Of a DNA stretch of 16,335 nucleotides, positions 15,274 to 16,335 are shown piece by piece. Every line of letters begins with the position of its first letter. Position 1 is the first letter of the stretch. Under the pieces are notes generated by a model. It saw only the letters and a program-made list of their open reading frames with translations, had not been told where the DNA came from and did no database searches. This DNA comes from UBA5972 sp964600965. GTDB taxonomy: Bacteria > Pseudomonadota > Alphaproteobacteria > Rhodobacterales > Rhodobacteraceae. The DNA lies in contig CAZRLO010000062.1 in NCBI GenBank assembly GCA_964600965.1, forward strand, positions 1 through 16,335, in the 5' to 3' direction. Both the position numbers and the translations under genes were made by a program.

Positions 15274-15388
15274 GGTTCGAATCCTATGGTCCGATCCACT
15301 GGATTTTTGCATTATGGATCAAATTATCACGACAATTGAGTTTCTTGGGTGAATGGTACGGCGCTTACTGAGGGACCCGAATATCGCG
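15274..15388 (+). repeat. Dispersed ~116-bp repeat, copy B
   Basis: Direct-orientation counterpart of 4257-4372, starting GGTTCGAATCCT and ending near ATATCGCG. It fills most of the 183-bp gap between the LysM gene stop and the ABC exporter start, 24 bases upstream of the latter's ATG, and so overlaps the region where the exporter's promoter or leader should lie. Differences from copy A are scattered substitutions plus one single-base gap. Confidence 0.75.
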
Positions 15389-15433
15389 TTCGACCCCCTA
15401 GATAGGATGTGCATGCCGGGATAACCAGTGCCG

Positions 15434-16335
15434 CTATTCGGGAATCGTGAAAATCTGGCCGGGATAGATCAGGTTCGGATCCTTGATGAAATCACGGTTG
15501 GCGTCGAATATCTGCATATAGAGATTTCCTTCGCCGTAATTGGCCTTGGCCAGCGCCCATAGGGTTGCGCCGGGCTGAATCGTGATCTTTTCTATTTTCG
15601 GCAATCGGCTGCCGCCGGTCGCCTCGTCCAGGCCGCCGTTGCTGGTGACGCGGCGCACGTCTTCGCTGAATTCCTTTTGAAACGGGGTTTCCACGCGCGA
15701 GGTCACCTGACCGCTGGCATCCAGTTCGTCCACCCGCAGCGTATAGCGGCCCGCATCGACCTCGTGCAGGGTCAGTTGCCAGGACCCGTCGCCCGCCACC
15801 TGCCCGGTCTTGATCGGGCGGTCGTCCACATAGACGCGGACATGCCGGTCGGGTGCCGAGCGTCCGGTCAGCACCACTTCGCCCTGTTCGTCATAGGAAA
15901 TAAGGTCAAGCGAGATGCTGGCCACCGCCTCGGGCGGCGTTTCCTCGTCGATGGCGGACTGTACCACCTTGATACCGTCGTCGCTTGCGATGATTACCGC
16001 CGGCGGCGGCGAACTGGCGGGTGTTGGGGCGTCGGGCGCATCCGGTGTTTCGGTGGATTGTGCGGGTTCGACGACATCGCGCCCCATCACGATCACCCGG
16101 TCGCTGCTGGCCCCGCCAGGGCCGTGCAGAGTCAATAGCTGGGGCACGGCGGAATCCGGCAGATCGAACAGCGCAACGAACGCGCCGCGCGCATCGGCCT
16201 CAACCTCGGCGATCGCCACGCCATCGACCCGAACCGTCACCTTCCGCCCCGGCGTCGATTTCCCGGCGATCACTGCACCGCCATATTTGTCGACCCGCAC
16301 CAGATCGAAACGCAAGATTTCTGACACGGGTTTTG
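15434..16335 (-). CDS. LysM-domain peptidoglycan-binding protein, N-terminus beyond the window
   Basis: At least 300 C-terminal residues are present; the frame is open to the right edge. A GTG at 16327 could start a 297-residue protein, but it has no visible ribosome-binding site and begins inside a beta domain (ILRFDLVRVDKYGGAVIAG), while rhodobacterial homologues, from memory, have an N-terminal membrane anchor and Pro/Ala-rich linker first. Two similar beta modules are seen, LVRVDKYGGAVIAGKSTPGR and DLISYDEQGEVVLTGRSAPD, separated by a proline-rich linker (SPPPAV). The last ~50 residues are a LysM motif (ITIQPGATLWALAKANYGEG ending in PNLIYPGQIFTIPE), which binds peptidoglycan glycan chains. 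Likely periplasmic, attached to the cell wall. Confidence 0.85.
   Translation of the reverse strand, partial: KPVSEILRFDLVRVDKYGGAVIAGKSTPGRKVTVRVDGVAIAEVEADARGAFVALFDLPDSAVPQLLTLHGPGGASSDRVIVMGRDVVEPAQSTETPDAPDAPTPASSPPPAVIIASDDGIKVVQSAIDEETPPEAVASISLDLISYDEQGEVVLTGRSAPDRHVRVYVDDRPIKTGQVAGDGSWQLTLHEVDAGRYTLRVDELDASGQVTSRVETPFQKEFSEDVRRVTSNGGLDEATGGSRLPKIEKITIQPGATLWALAKANYGEGNLYMQIFDANRDFIKDPNLIYPGQIFTIPE

Noticed and set aside
13811..15352. 513-codon + strand frame opposite the ABC exporter
   Set aside because: Antisense to all the ABC signature motifs; its tail only translates dispersed repeat copy B.
16325..16327. GTG as the true start of the LysM protein
   Set aside because: No ribosome-binding site in the remaining upstream bases, and the frame continues to the edge; family layout suggests a missing N-terminal anchor.

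Overview
The window is high-GC bacterial DNA from an alphaproteobacterium, most likely of the Rhodobacterales/Paracoccaceae. That placement rests on recalled family resemblance of the Atm1-type ABC exporter, the BamB/Der cluster, the LysM protein and the agmatinase fragment, and on short palindromes such as CAAATCCTTGCAAGGATTTG, which I associate with this group. No database search was possible. I see no tRNA, rRNA, CRISPR array, phage gene or intact insertion sequence.

Layout. The left edge (1-274) is a junction: the 3' end of an unrecognised + strand gene runs tail-first into the 5' end of an agmatinase gene on the - strand, so both look broken. Next comes a + strand pair: a fumarylacetoacetate-hydrolase-family enzyme (611-1459) and an exported von Willebrand factor A protein with five tandem ~88-residue beta-type repeats (1563-3791). 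A 590-bp non-coding stretch (3792-4381) holds stacked palindromes, a shortened second copy of the same module, and one copy (A) of a ~116-bp dispersed repeat. On the - strand follows yfgM-bamB-der (7971 down to 4382), the same order as in E. coli: an inner-membrane periplasmic TPR-type protein, the outer-membrane-assembly lipoprotein BamB and the ribosome-assembly GTPase Der. Divergent from it is an RND efflux operon (8204-12849): a membrane-fusion adaptor overlapping by 4 bp a 1183-residue permease with an unusual proton-relay region and extra central hydrophobic segments.

A 565-bp convergent intergenic region (12850-13414) contains a degenerate array of 8-bp units, a long inverted repeat built into it, an orphan promoter-like site and an alternating CG palindrome. 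The - strand resumes with an Atm1/HMT1-type ABC exporter (15250 down to 13415), copy B of the dispersed repeat (15274-15388), and the C-terminal part of a LysM protein that runs off the right edge.

The coding content is mostly envelope biology: BamB for outer-membrane protein folding, YfgM-like protein at the inner membrane, an RND pump, an ABC exporter, a LysM protein and an exported VWA protein. The less expected material is in the non-coding gaps and in the repeat architecture of the VWA protein. I found no clear evidence for a wholly new multi-gene system.
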